This document shows positions 48,301 to 60,025 of a stretch of DNA of 64,000 nt, one piece after another. Made by a program: the position numbers and the translations under genes. The notes below the pieces were generated by a model. That model had not been told where the DNA came from, did no database searches, and worked only from the letters and a program-made list of their open reading frames with translations. Position 1 is the stretch's first letter. Every line of letters starts with the position of its first letter. The stretch is from assembly GCA_020081605.1 (NCBI GenBank), contig JAHREC010000009.1:1178001-1242000 (forward strand), given 5' to 3'. The stretch is from Albifimbria verrucaria (lineage: Eukaryota > Ascomycota > Sordariomycetes > Hypocreales > Stachybotryaceae).

Positions 48301-51300
48301 CCTCTGATGGCGGCAGCTCACAGTGGACAAGTCGATCTTGTCGAATACCTGTTGAAGTGGCCAACAGATATTAATGCCAGAGCTAACAGGGGCGAGTCGG
48401 TTCTCTTCGTGGCCTTGAGCATGAATCGCAGTGTCAATAGGTACTACCTAGAGATGATGGAATCTGTTGTTGATGTATTACTTCGTCACGGTGCAAACCC
48501 TAATCAGTGCGATCGTCAAGGTATCACCCCACTCCAGATTGCTTGTGCTGGGGATATGTTACCGATAGCGAAGCGGTTGATGGATGCGGGCGCAAGCATC
48601 AACGCGGGCAACGTCCATGGAGGCACCCCTCTAAGCAGAGCCATCGAAAAAGATAATGAGGATCTTCTTATGGAACTTCTCAGAAGGCGCGTGGCTGTTG
48701 ATATATGGCTCGCAGTGGGCGAGACGCCTCTGACATGGTGTATTATCAATGACAAGCGACAAATGTTTAACCTATTGTTAGACATTACAGATGTCAACCT
48801 GGCAAGAGAGGGTTTCGGGCCTATCCATGCCGCAGCCGTGGATCCAGAGCGCATTGAGTTTCTACGTGCTCTTTTGACACGTGGGGACATTGATGTTGAC
48901 ATGGGCGCTCCAGGAACGGCCCTCCATAGCGCCATAGAAGGGGAAACTATGAAGGTGCCGAGCTGCTGCTACAGGCCGGTGCGTTTACTGGCTTGCTACC
49001 AAATATGAGTATCCCACCATTGGTAGCAGCTGTTCGTAAAGGCGATATTTCTCTTGTGGAACTTCTCCTAAACTACCAGGCGCCAGTCAATGAGATCAGT
49101 CATACTTCTCCAGAGAAGACTGCTCTTACAACTGCCGTCCGCATGAAAAGACGCGATCTAGTATCACTTCTTCTCAGTCGCGGAGCAGATCCCTCAATAG
49201 AAGACGGTCTGGACATACGCGGGCCCCTTCATATTGCGTGTGCCGAGGAAAAGCCTGATCTAGATATCATACGACTGCTTCTTGAAGCAGCTATACCTCC
49301 TGATATCAACTTTGTTCCCACCGGTCGCAATCACGTTCTCATGTCTGCTGTATGGGATGACGATGTAGTGTTGGCAAAACTACTATTACAACATGGTGTC
49401 GATATGAATCTCTGGCTTGAATCTGGAAGTGGCTCTGGCGCACCCCTACATGTAGCCGCAGAAAAGGGAACCTTGAAATCTGCAAGGCCATGTTGGAACT
49501 TGAACCGAAACTACTAAATACCCAGCGGGAAGATGTTGATCTATATGAGTCACCGCTTCATTCAGCTTGCTTCAAGGGTCAAAGGAAAGTTGTACAGTAC
49601 TTTCTTCAACAAGGAGCCAAGGCAGATCAGCTCAGCTATTATTACGAGTCATCACCACTGTTGTTGGCTTGTGAAGCCGGTGATAGGAAGATTGTGAAAA
49701 TGATCTTGCATGCAGCTCCGCACATGGTCAATGTAGCGAGCTATCTCATGGAGACGCCGCTTATGAAGGCATGTGGTACGGGTAACCTGCAAGTCATCGA
49801 GCTACTCCTCAAAGTTGGAGCAGATATCTATGCTCGTGATACCTATGGCGATTCATGCGTAGCATTCGCCTTTAACGACGAGAAGAAAGCGTCAACACCG
49901 AAAATCTTGGATCTGTTACTTCAGTACGGGCTGAAGATTAACTCTGTCTTGTCTGGAGATGGGTCAACTCTGCTAGAAGAGGCTATAAGCCGTGGGAATG
50001 CGCGCGATGTGCGCTGGGTGCTAGAAAAAGGGAGACCCTGTTCAATATGGGGAGTTGCCAGGACGTCCAAATTCATGGAACGCATTGCAGCATGCCTTCA
50101 AGTCTGGGGATAAAGAGGTGATCGATATCCTGCTCGAGCCGCGATGGGGACTCTGGCAACATATAACAACACCGGACTGGTATGGATCTAGCGGCCTTTA
50201 TATGTTTACTCCACGGCGCAGCAGGGCAGGCGGGATGGCCCTGTTACTGGAGAAGAGCGAAGCGCAAAGAGCAATAACTGGAGAGGACGCATTCGCCGAG
50301 ATGATGCATCAGCGGACCATCACTGGGTTTTCAGCACTGGATTATGCTTTGGGATGCTCCGGTGTCTTGCCGGCTGCTCGGCAGGGTTTCAACAAAGCAG
50401 TCGGCTCATGTCTTGAAAAGCTTGTATCGTGTGAGCGAACTATACGCGATCATAGCGTGACTTTGATGGACATGGGTCTGTTGCTCATGCTGTTGCCAGA
50501 GTATAGAAGCGATGCGCAGACACTCTTATCAGCCACTCTCTCGTTACCGGATATTGATTGGGACAACGATGTGATCAGCCGGTCAGTGTGCTGTTACTGG
50601 AGCTGTCAGGTATGCAATGAGCCCATCCGGGACCTGTGCTGCGTTTGTCTCGGTTGCCAGACCTGTAGCTGCAATGGCTGCCGGGACAAGCTGAACTGGA
50701 AGGCGACGCACGAGCATGAGTGGCTGGATGTACCGCTCATTAAGAACCCTGATCTCAACTCGCCAAACATCCAAGAGATCCTTGAGAAAGTCGTTCGAGA
50801 GATGCTACATACCCTAATTCTGAAGAAGCATCCGCGCAGCCTTTGGTCGTTAAAAGTGCTGAAGAGGAAGAACAGGAGCGGCTACAGAGCGGACTCCAGC
50901 TTGCTGTACTGCACGCATTCAACTACCTCGCTGTTCGTCGGCCCGCTTGGACGCCATACCTGCCCCTATCATCTCCAGCAGAAGCTCTCATCGCACCATT
51001 CACAGAGCTTATCAGCGAACAGCGCCGATCCGTTGATCGCTGGAACCTCTTCTTCGAACTCTCCCCGTGGCGTCTTGAAGAGGAGATGCGATACTTCTCG
51101 CGCAGCCTTACACAATCTTACTCTGACGAACAGCTCGTGCACCATGACATGGCGATGCAGCGCGTACGTGAGCTCTTCCCGGTAGACGACGATGTCTCGG
51201 ATTGGAGCGACAGCGAGGACGGCAGGCCTAGGCCTAGGGTCAGGCCGAGGATGGCGCCTCCTCCAGGATGGAACGGGAGGCCGCCGCCGCCTCCGCCATG

Positions 51301-51349
51301 GGGAGCGGCGAAAGTCGGGCCACGGATTGAGGTGAAAAACATGATGTGA
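45325..51349 (+). CDS. NLR-like STAND protein: hydrolase-like, NACHT, ankyrin repeats, ZZ-like finger
   Basis: Exons 45325-45666, 45729-45782, 45853-46167 and 46226-51349, about 1945 residues. An alpha/beta-hydrolase-like N-domain (IVCVHGYGADADVTW; VAHGFGGIVVKK; FFGTPH) is followed by a proline-rich linker and a NACHT NTPase. Walker A GEGAKGKT (46782-46803) needs one G restored; Walker B is IYLIIDGLDHHGEG and the sensor is LKVLITSH. From about 48290 to 50200 run roughly a dozen ankyrin repeats (TPLQIACAGDMLPIAKRLMD; SPLLLACEAGDRKIVKMILH). A cysteine cluster at 50580-50720 (CQVCNEPIRDLCCVCLGCQT...HEHEW) resembles a ZZ finger, and the end is acidic then Pro/Arg-rich. Such proteins act as cytosolic receptors in fungal non-self recognition and cell death. 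Several one-base deletions and a TAA at 45382-45384 interrupt the frame. Confidence 0.9.
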
Positions 51350-51700
51350 TCAGACACTAATGAAGTATGAATGACGAAGTTTGGAGGAAAATATGATGGT
51401 TATGATTAGGTCATAGCGGTACTGAAAGCATCCTTTTCGTTTGGAAACAATTCTTTTCGCCAAGTTTGTCCGTCTTCGTTGCTCAATAAAATAATTCCCA
51501 TATGCGAATTCTTTATGTTTTACACGAATTCATGGCGTTTAATTGATGCCGAGTAACTATGCATGAAACCTCCGATTAATCTACCCCGTGATATCCCGTC
51601 TCTAAATCATTAACTCATTAACGCTCGGTATCATTACTCAACGCATCTACCTCTTCCTGCCACCATTCTCTATGGCTGTATCGTTTCCCTTCCCCGGGCT
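51350..51700. other. Short spacer between convergent genes
   Basis: AT-rich 3' flanking sequence shared by the NLR-like gene and the MFS carrier. AATAAA at 51486-51491 is a possible poly(A) signal for the NLR-like gene. No gene. Confidence 0.5.
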
Positions 51701-53402
51701 CTAAATGTCTATCTTAGATGGTATATCTATAATGGGGCTATCATCGCCCAGCTCTTTCAGCTCGTCGTCCTCGAGACCCCTGTACTTCTCGTCGAGCTCG
51801 CCCCTATCGCGGCGCTTGTTCTCTCGGTCGTACCAGAACCACATGAATGCGTAGATGATGACGCCGAGGGCGACCATGCTCAGTGTGGCGGCGTGGCCGC
51901 GGGTGTAGCGCGGCTGGTCTGCCTTGGGACTGGGAAAGGTATGAGCACGTGAAGGAGGAGTAAGGGGGAGTTGAGGGCTTACTATATAAATGCGGACATG
52001 ATACCGGCAGTGTTACCGAGGGTTAGCTGGAGACCCGTTGCGGTTGTTCTCTTGCCGTATCGAGGGAGTTGGTCGGCAACTATGCATCGTTAGCTATGCG
52101 CTTCTCTAGTATCACGATGTTCTTGTTAATGCGACATACCCAAGCTAGCGGCAACCCGACAACAACATACAGCCCCGCGGCGACGAGGAAACATCCAAAG
52201 TAGTGCACACCACCGGGCACATCCGCCAGCAGCACGGCGTATCCAACGACACTAATTATGCCGAAAACGACGCAGAAGATGCCGCGGCGCTGGGTGCGGT
52301 CTGAGAGGAAGGCTGACACCATGTAGGCCGTGGCGCCGAGGAAGTAGCACGGCACGGTGAGTAGCTGGACTTCAGCGATAGTCCACCGGCCGAGGCCGTT
52401 GATGATGGTGGGAAGGAACGTGGAGAAGCCTACGTTTCGGTCAGTTGGGTGAGGAACGGGCGGCTATGATATCGTAGGAAGCTTACCGTAAAGCATGGTG
52501 TCCACGCCAAATTGGGCGATGGAGAATGCCCACACCTTCCAGTCCTTGAACGCGCGCATCATGTCCAGCCGGCTGAACTCCTGGCTGGACGCCGTGTTGC
52601 CGTACTCACGCCCCCGTCTCGCCTCCATCAGCTCACGCTCGCGATCCGTCAAGAAGTAAGCCGTCTGAGCATCGTTGGGCAAAGCGAAGAAAGTCACAAC
52701 ACCCAGAATACAGCTGGGGATACCCTCGAGGATCAGAATCCAGCGCCAACCACTCATGCCCTGAACACCGTCAAGGTGGCCGATACCATAAGCCAGCAGG
52801 CCGCCGAGAGCTCCAGCGACAGCGGCGCTGACGAAAAGGTAGCCGACACGCAGGGCCAGCTCGTGCTTGGTGTAGAAGAAGGTGAGGTAGACGTTGAGAC
52901 CGGGAACAGGCCGGCCTCGAAGACGCCGAGCAGCAGGCGACAGGCAATCAGGCTGCCGTAGGAAGAGGCCAGGCCGGTCATGGTGGCAACGATGCCCCAG
53001 CCCAGGGCGATGATGGCGATCCAGCGGCGCGGGGTGAAGCGCTTGAGGACCAGGTTGGAGGGAACCTCGAAGATGAGGTAGGTGACGAAGAGGATGGAGA
53101 CGACAACCTGGAACTGCGAGGAGGACAGGCCAAGGTCTTCCTCGAGGCCGTAGAGACGGGCATTACCAATGTTGACACTGGACGATTATATGAGTAAGAA
53201 TGCATGAGATAGGATGAGGCGAGGATGAAAAAGAAACTCACCGATCGAGGAAGCTAAAGAGGTAGAGGCTCATAACAAGCGGTATCAGATATAGATCCAG
53301 CTTCCTCACCAACCTCTTCTCCTCGAGGATAGTATCTTCAAAAGACTGGCCTCCGCCAACACCATCCTGGGCCGTCTTGTCTCTTGAAGGCGACTCCTCC
53401 AT
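51701..53402 (-). CDS. MFS transporter, anion:cation symporter (allantoate permease/Dal5) family
   Basis: Five exons: 53402-53242, 53177-52487, 52429-52140, 52079-51983 and 51929-51701. About 490 residues with twelve predicted helices. Hallmarks are KLDLYLIPLVMSLYLFSFLDRVNIGNA, the MFS loop motif LVLKRFTPRRW, CRLLLGVFEAGLFPG and GMSGWRWILILEGIPS. Family members bring allantoate, nicotinate, biotin or other organic acids across the plasma membrane with protons; the substrate is not evident. The C-terminal tail is acidic (LDEKYRGLEDDELKELGDD). One base is missing in GGG 52902-52904 (restoring FPGLNVYLTFFYTKHE). Another is missing at the exon 3 donor, CCC 52139-52141 (restoring PLAWVADQLPRYGKRTTATG). 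Start 53402 (MEESPSRDK) follows from the family's short acidic N-terminus. Confidence 0.93.
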
Positions 53403-55563
53403 AGTTGCCAATATAGACAGATGTAAGGAATAAATCGAGTTGCGCGGCAATCAACGCCTGGTCGATAGCTGTTCTTTATGCCGTGCAACCAATTGCGACA
53501 GTTGCGCCGGTTGATCGCAAGTCGGTTCCCACGTCAAGAATCTATCGCCTCCCCACAATCTATGACCACGTTTTTGAAGCAGGATAACACAAGAAAAAAG
53601 TAATGACGAAAGTTTCCAGTCAAAAAACCAAAGAGACTGGAATTCGACAGGCCGGCGGGTAGTTTTCGTCGCCACCCAGCCTAAGGGGAGGGGCGCGATG
53701 ACGGGCTGGACACAACAATTAAGACGGTCTGGCGTAAACTGTCTCACGCAGGCAAATAAAAGCCCCGAGCTCAGAAACCTGGGGTTTTTCTCGTTCGGCC
53801 CTTTAGGAATGCTGAGCGGCGTTTTTCTTCCTGTTTCCCACGTTGGAAAGGGAGGAAAGTGAGCGGTTTACCAACAAAGCGCGCAGGAAACTCAACCTTT
53901 GGTGTAGAGGGAAGAGGAAGAAAAGAGGAACCGGATCAGATAATAATATTATTTTGTCTTGGGGTGAGATAGAGTAAAATAAAATAGAGAGAGCAAACGT
54001 TCGATGAGAGATAAAAAACTGGGACTTTTTGGATTGGCTGTTCTAGATCACAGGCTAGCGTTTGAGTCACGGCAAGTTTCCCCGGCGCGGAGAGAGCGAG
54101 GGAGAGAGAGAGCGAAAAATTGAATGAATGAATAATCAAAAGCTTGCATTTTTTTACCTTGCCTTGGCATCTGCCTCTACTCTGTGGTTCTCTCTAGTTC
54201 CCGTGGGTTATCACCTTAGCCCGCGCGATCCGCCTCCTAGGAAAGTAAAGTGCTGAGAAATAAGAACAACAGAAAGAAATCAGATAAAAAACTACCGAGT
54301 AAGCAAGGATTGGTCAGACAACGCTCAGACCCTGCACCTTTACCAGCGACATACTGGCGCGGCTATATCCCAATCGTCCCATAAACATGTGAACACCACA
54401 GCCCAGCCCAGCCCAGCATAGCACAGCACAGCAACTATCCCTCTCAACCACAGACGTCCCCATCTGATAACATAACGCAGCCCAGCCAAATAGCCTAGTC
54501 TCAGACGACAACACTTGCATTAGCTCCAACGCAACCCGCATGCATCTCACCCGTCTTACATAGTACAGGCCAGAACCCCCCGGTTCTTCCTCAATCCGTG
54601 CCGTTCCGTCTGGCCCGGAGTCTTCAGCGCCAGACCGGGACTTACCAACTCTGGCATCTCCGGTCCTGTGCTTTGCTTAGACCTGCATGAGCTAAACAAC
54701 CAACCTCCGCATCCTGATCCCACTCTTCATTTTGCAAATCGAGTCCGCTTCTTCATTGACTGTCAGGCGGACTCTTGAAAATCTTCCAATTCTAGTCTCG
54801 TAGTCTCAGTGACGCCATCAAAGAATTCTCACAACATCCTGCACATATGCAATCACCAAGTAAACTCTTACATCACACTCTCTACTTTCACATTACACAC
54901 TCTCACTCTCACTCAATCTCTCTTCCACATTAAATTCTATCTCACCTCCCCTAGCGGTAAAACAAAAGCCGCTCTGTCTTACAGACTTGAACAAATTAAA
55001 GAAAATATGCATTCATGACGGGAAGAGAAAAAACCCCATCCTAGAATCACCGCCATCATGACCCAGTTTCCTTCTCAAACCTCGCTTCTTCCCATCCTTC
55101 ATGGACGGGCAAGAACAAAAATGAAAAGGGTATTTGTTATGTAGAAAAGAAAAGAAAGAAAAAAATCCTCAAGCCGGTATTTCACTCCCCCTGCCAAATC
55201 TACCTTCTTCATTCCTTGCGCTCCCTTGTCGTAAACATCGCCCTGGGAGGCACGTCGTGTAACCTCCATCCATCCATTCTTGCTGCTGACAAAGAAAGGA
55301 AATAACATACAAAAATAGATGAAAAGTAAGTCGCGGAATCAGCTTGTCAGAGTTTTTAGTTTTTCTTTCTCTCTCCTTAGACGTCGGCCTCAATGGTTCA
55401 AGCCATTTCTGCTCAGTCCGTTTTTGGGTCGTGACGCCAGTCAAGGTTTTGCAACTCATCCCGTCCGGAATCAGTTTTGGAACTCGTCTTCAAGCGTATA
55501 TACAAGCTATGCTCTGAGAATTAATCTAACCAGCCTCGCTCCTCGCTCGCTCATTCAGCTCCT
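53403..55563. other. Intergenic region, MFS promoter and wall-sensor 3' flank
   Basis: About 2.2 kb with AT- and CT-rich low-complexity stretches: AGAGAGAG-type at 54080-54120, CAGCC repeats at 54402-54433, and CACTCTC repeats near 54880-54925. No supported gene. Confidence 0.45.
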
Positions 55564-56969
55564 CTACCGATATGGCTGGCCCGGCATCTCGTACACCGGT
55601 CCACCATGCTGGGCCACGGCCGGCCGGCTGTCAATCTCAGCCGCTGCCGACTGCGGCGACGGGTGCTCGGGGAGACCATCAGGGCTATTGCTGCTGACCA
55701 TGGTGCTACCACGCTCAGTGTGGCCTGAGTAGTCGTAGTCGGTCGGCTGCGAGTACGCAGTCGTCGGGCTGGTGCTCGAGGCAGGCGCGTACGCGGATCC
55801 GTAAGGAGAGGGCTTGGCGAATCCGGAACGACCATCGCCCAGGGCAGTTCCGCGGTAACCCTCGGGGCTATGCGAGGCCTTGGTCTGAGTGCGGCCGGGC
55901 GCGAGGAACGCGGCGGCAGCGTTGTGGTGAGCCGTCGATGGGCCAGAGTGACCGCTGCTGCCAACGGGTCCGCCAACGGGGACCTCCGAGGCCCCGATAA
56001 GGTCGTCGTGGTCGGGCTTGGGATCGCGGCGGCGGCGGAGGAAGAACCAGGCGAGAACACCAATGATGGCCAAGCCAGCGATACCTGCACCGGCACCGAT
56101 ACCAGCCTTGGCGCCGGTCGACAATCCGTTGTCCTTGCTGCTGTCACTGTTGCCGCCGCTGTTGTTGTCGCCGTTGTCGCCGGAGCCGCCGGTGGGCTCG
56201 GGGTCAGAGGTGCTAACTCCGCCAGAGCCCTTAGCAGTGGAGGTGATGGTGAGGGTGCTGGTAACGGTGCTGGTGGACTTGGCGTTGGGCCGGGCCGTCT
56301 CGATGATGGTGGTGGTGGTGGTGGTCTCATCGGTGACGGTGCTGACAACCCTTCGAAGAGCGGTGCTGAAGACAGTGGTTGCGCCGCCGTCGGAGTCCTC
56401 GGTGACGGTGGTGAGCTGGGTGATGGTGGCACGCTTGCCGAGCAGATGGGGGTCCTGAGCAGCACGCGGGGCGTACCAATCGCTGGGCACGGTGGTGAAG
56501 GGAGCCGGGGCAGGCACCTCGCGGTCCTCGGCATCGAGGGTGCGCACGGCCAGGGATCTCTTCTGAACGGTAGAGGTGACGGTCACCCACTCGGTACTGG
56601 TGGATACATCTCCGTCTTCGGTGACAGTCGACTTTTGACCTCGGTGCTGGTAACGAAGACGGTGGTGGTGCTCGTGGAGAAGACGGTGGTGACGCGGTTA
56701 ACGGTCTCGACATCGTCGTTGGTCACGGTGACGGTTCTGAAGACGGTGGTGTCCTCGTCGTCATCGCCGCCGGCACTGCTGCTGCTGCTGGCGGGAGGTT
56801 GCGAGCTGGTGGACTCCTCGGCGCTGGACGAGGAGGACGTGGGTGGCTCGGAGGAGGAAGCAGGAGGAGCGCCGGAAGAGGTTTCGTCGGAGTCGTCCTG
56901 TCGCTTGATGACGCCCTGGGCATGGGCACCAACTAAGGCGCCCAGCAGGAGAGCCCACTGCAGCCGCAT
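55564..56969 (-). CDS. Single-pass Ser/Thr-rich membrane protein, Mid2/Wsc-like wall sensor
   Basis: Signal peptide MRLQWALLLGALVGAHAQ, then about 250 residues rich in Ser, Thr and Val with TVTVT/TSTST repeats, likely O-mannosylated. One membrane helix follows (GIGAGAGIAGLAIIGVLAWF) with a stop-transfer LRRRRDPK and a cytosolic tail of about 140 residues. No cysteine-rich WSC domain is present, so the layout is closer to Mid2/Mtl1 than to Wsc1. Those proteins sense wall stress and signal through Rho1 to the cell-wall-integrity MAP kinase cascade; that role is inferred from architecture only. The frame is broken by one missing A in TTTT 56633-56636, and restoring it joins TSTEVKKST-like sequence to VTEDGDVSTSTEWVTV. 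The stop is at 55564. About 468 residues. Confidence 0.83.
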
Positions 56970-59900
56970 CGTGGAAAGACAAAAGCGAGAGGAAGCCCGA
57001 TGCTGGGCGAAGTGGTCAAGGTAAACGGGACCCCGGTTTGAGGGTTAGGATGGGATGGGGGCACGCGAGAAGTCAACTTTTAGGAGCTGTCGTCTCGGTG
57101 CAAAAGGTGCAGCAGGGCTTATGGATGCTGCGATACCCGGATTTACCTTGGCTGGCGCAAAGAAGGTGGGAAGGGGAGAAAACCAGGGACCAAGAAACGA
57201 GAGAGTGGTGCAGTTCAGGTCAGGTGAGGTCAAGTGAAATGAGGGTGATGAAAGAGGGAAGCGTAACGTAAGGGAAAGGGTGGGGTGGCCACAGCACAGC
57301 ACTGCACTGCACTGCACTATGATCACAGAACAAACAGCACAACAAGGTCCAAACGGGGAAATCTCCTACGGTGCCCAACAACTCGATAGGTTAATTGCTG
57401 GCTGGCCACACAGACGCAGGGCCCTACACTAACGATCCGCTAGGCCCAAGTCCCCTGGGCTAGCAGACCGACCAGAGAAGAGAGAGAGGGGGAAGGGGTC
57501 TGTCCCGACGAGGATGGGTAAAATCGTATAGCACGAGAGTGGATATCAGACACATGCACACAACACCGCAGCATCCGAGACCTTTTTTTTCGGACGTGAC
57601 AAGGAAGATTGCGGGTTCCTTAGGAATCATCTACCATGGGACACCAGAGGTCTGCAGCTCAATCGAGGTGAAAGCAAGGTGAAGCAAGCTAAACCTAAGC
57701 CAAACCATCCATCCATCCATCAATCAATCAACCTACCGACCGACTGCAACGCGCTGCAACGCAACGCAAACGCAGCGCAACGGTCCCAACGGCAGTGGCA
57801 ACGCAGAGGCCCAGCAGCGGCCCCAGAAAAAAGAAGCACAACTGGGAACTAGCCCAGGAAAGAAAGAAAAACGACCCCTGGTCCTGGTGACGCGGTGCGA
57901 CACGAGCCAGCCCTTTTGCTACGGATCGCCTCGGTAAGGCGCGGCGGGTACGGGCTCGTGCTGGTTGCTGGCCTTTGTGGCCTTTGTATTGCACAGCACT
58001 ATACTGCATTGTATTGTATGCTCCGGGGCTGCACGTCGCCAATCTGGTTGCGTGAATCATGCCTGTTACCGTCGTGTCATGGCTCCCTGACAAGTCATTT
58101 CTTGGCCTGGCCCTTTGTGGGAAAATACGAGGGTGTTCCCCAGGCTGCTTATTGCCCATCAACAATAGCCTACTTACCTACCTACTTACAACACAATACA
58201 CACAACAGGACAATACAACTCAACACAATTCCATTCTCCAACGCAATATTTCCCACGCATCCAAATCAACACAGCCCAATGCCCCAAAACAAACCCCCGA
58301 AATGACCACGCCTAAACCACACCACCCACGCATAAACACCGGCCCTGACGTAGCCCCAGCAAATCTCATCCCATCCCTCCACCAACCAACCAGCCCTGCC
58401 CTTTCCCTGGCCGCATGATCGCCAACTCCCCACACAACCGACCAAGCTCTCTCGCCATCCGTTGGACCTTTTCATGCTACCGCGCAAAAGCCCACACTCC
58501 GAAGGAAATGGGCGGCCCGACACCGAGGCGCAGTTCCTGGGTGCGCAAGCCTTCCATCATCAGATGACGTGCCAAACCACCCTTCCGCCCCTTTGTGGCT
58601 GCGCACGACGTCTTTTTTTTCTCTCACTTCGTAAAAGACCTCAGATCGTTCGTTCGTTCGTTCGTTCGTTTGCTAGGCTTACCCGCCTATGCAACGTTAA
58701 CTCTTACCTTATCTTTTTATTCCCTTTCCAAAGGCCGATCTGAGACGTAACCACGTTTGTAACAATCCAGTGCCCGTAGACCTCTCTCTGCAGCAGATCG
58801 CCAGTCAGCCCTTCCACGTCGCTTACAAAGGACCAATCCCAAAATAATAAAGCACAGAAAGATCGACGTTTCTCGTAAACGAGTCGTTCGACACGCTCCT
58901 TGTTCATTTCTTGCTGTCCGTTTCTGCCCTTTTCGTCCTCCCGGTCTGACTACTCCGTATCCGTACTCGATTGATAGATACAGTAGGTACCAGTAGTCAC
59001 TCACTTACATGCAACACTGTACCACCGAAATCCACGAGTTCACCATTCCAGCAACACGCATTCATAAATCTCACTCTTTTTCCCCTGTATCTCTCCTTAA
59101 CTCGAATTATCACCGATCCAAAAATTCTATCAAGCCCTCGTAAACCCAAAAAGCCACTCCCTCCATGATTCACGTTCTCACGCACGGAAGCGCCACAACC
59201 CGACGCCCATTTTCCACATTTGGCTATCCTGGCTGCTCGCCATTGGCCCTCTCCGTCCCAAGCTGAAAGCATGCTGGTTGCTCATCATAAATACAAAAGA
59301 TTCTTGGCGAGGGTAAAAATCATGCTGAACCTGTGAAAAGACCATGTGCTGTTTATGCCTTTTCGCATCCCTTTCGATGTCGTTTGTAGATCATCCTTGC
59401 TCCCTCGCAGCCATGTTTCAATCCTCTCCGGTCCAACTAGTCAGACGATGTCCACTGTCTCAACTTTCTTCTCCGCCTACATCATCGTCTTAGTCACGCG
59501 CCGTTGGACTTAGACACGTCTATCCCCTAGCCAACAAGCCCAGCCTTTCCCTCGCCTAAGCATACATCACCCTCTCTCTCTCTCTCACTTGCGCACACAT
59601 TGACAACATCACGTTACACACAGCTTCTCAATCAAGAGTAATTTTCATTCTCTACGTAAAATAGGTAGCTTCAGCCAAGCCCCAGCCACAGGAAGCAATC
59701 CATTATAACATCCCGCTTCAAGCCTGTCCCCTCGCCTTCTTATAGCTTCCTCTTAAGTGGGCATCGTGGCACGTCCGGCGCACATACATCAACCCCACCA
59801 AGTAACTCCCTCCCAAGAAAAAATACCATGCAAAAAGTCTATGTGTTGCGTTGCGTTGTGTGGTGTGGTGTGTGTGAGAGTGAGTCGAGGTTTCAAAACG

Positions 59901-60025
59901 GAGTAAGGAGTGAAAGAAGACGTGAGGCATTGGGTGACGGGAATATGGACGCTAGTCTAGTCAGGATATGCATTGAAATCAAACAAAATCTGGGTAGCAT
60001 TTCGGCCACCGCTATAACGCGCATT
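56970..60025. other. Intergenic region of about 3 kb
   Basis: Promoter of the minus-strand wall sensor plus the 3' flank of NoxA. It carries CATC repeats at 57708-57722, a GCAACGC-rich stretch at 57745-57785, (CGTT)6 at 58647-58670 and a CT run at 59572-59586. No gene or RNA is supported. Confidence 0.45.
58647..58670 (+). repeat. (CGTT)6 microsatellite
   Basis: Six perfect tetranucleotide units. Confidence 0.9.

Noticed and set aside
55870..57024. 384-codon Gly/Val-rich open frame on the plus strand
   Set aside because: It is the antisense shadow of the Ser/Thr-rich wall-sensor gene, whose codon bias leaves the opposite strand open.
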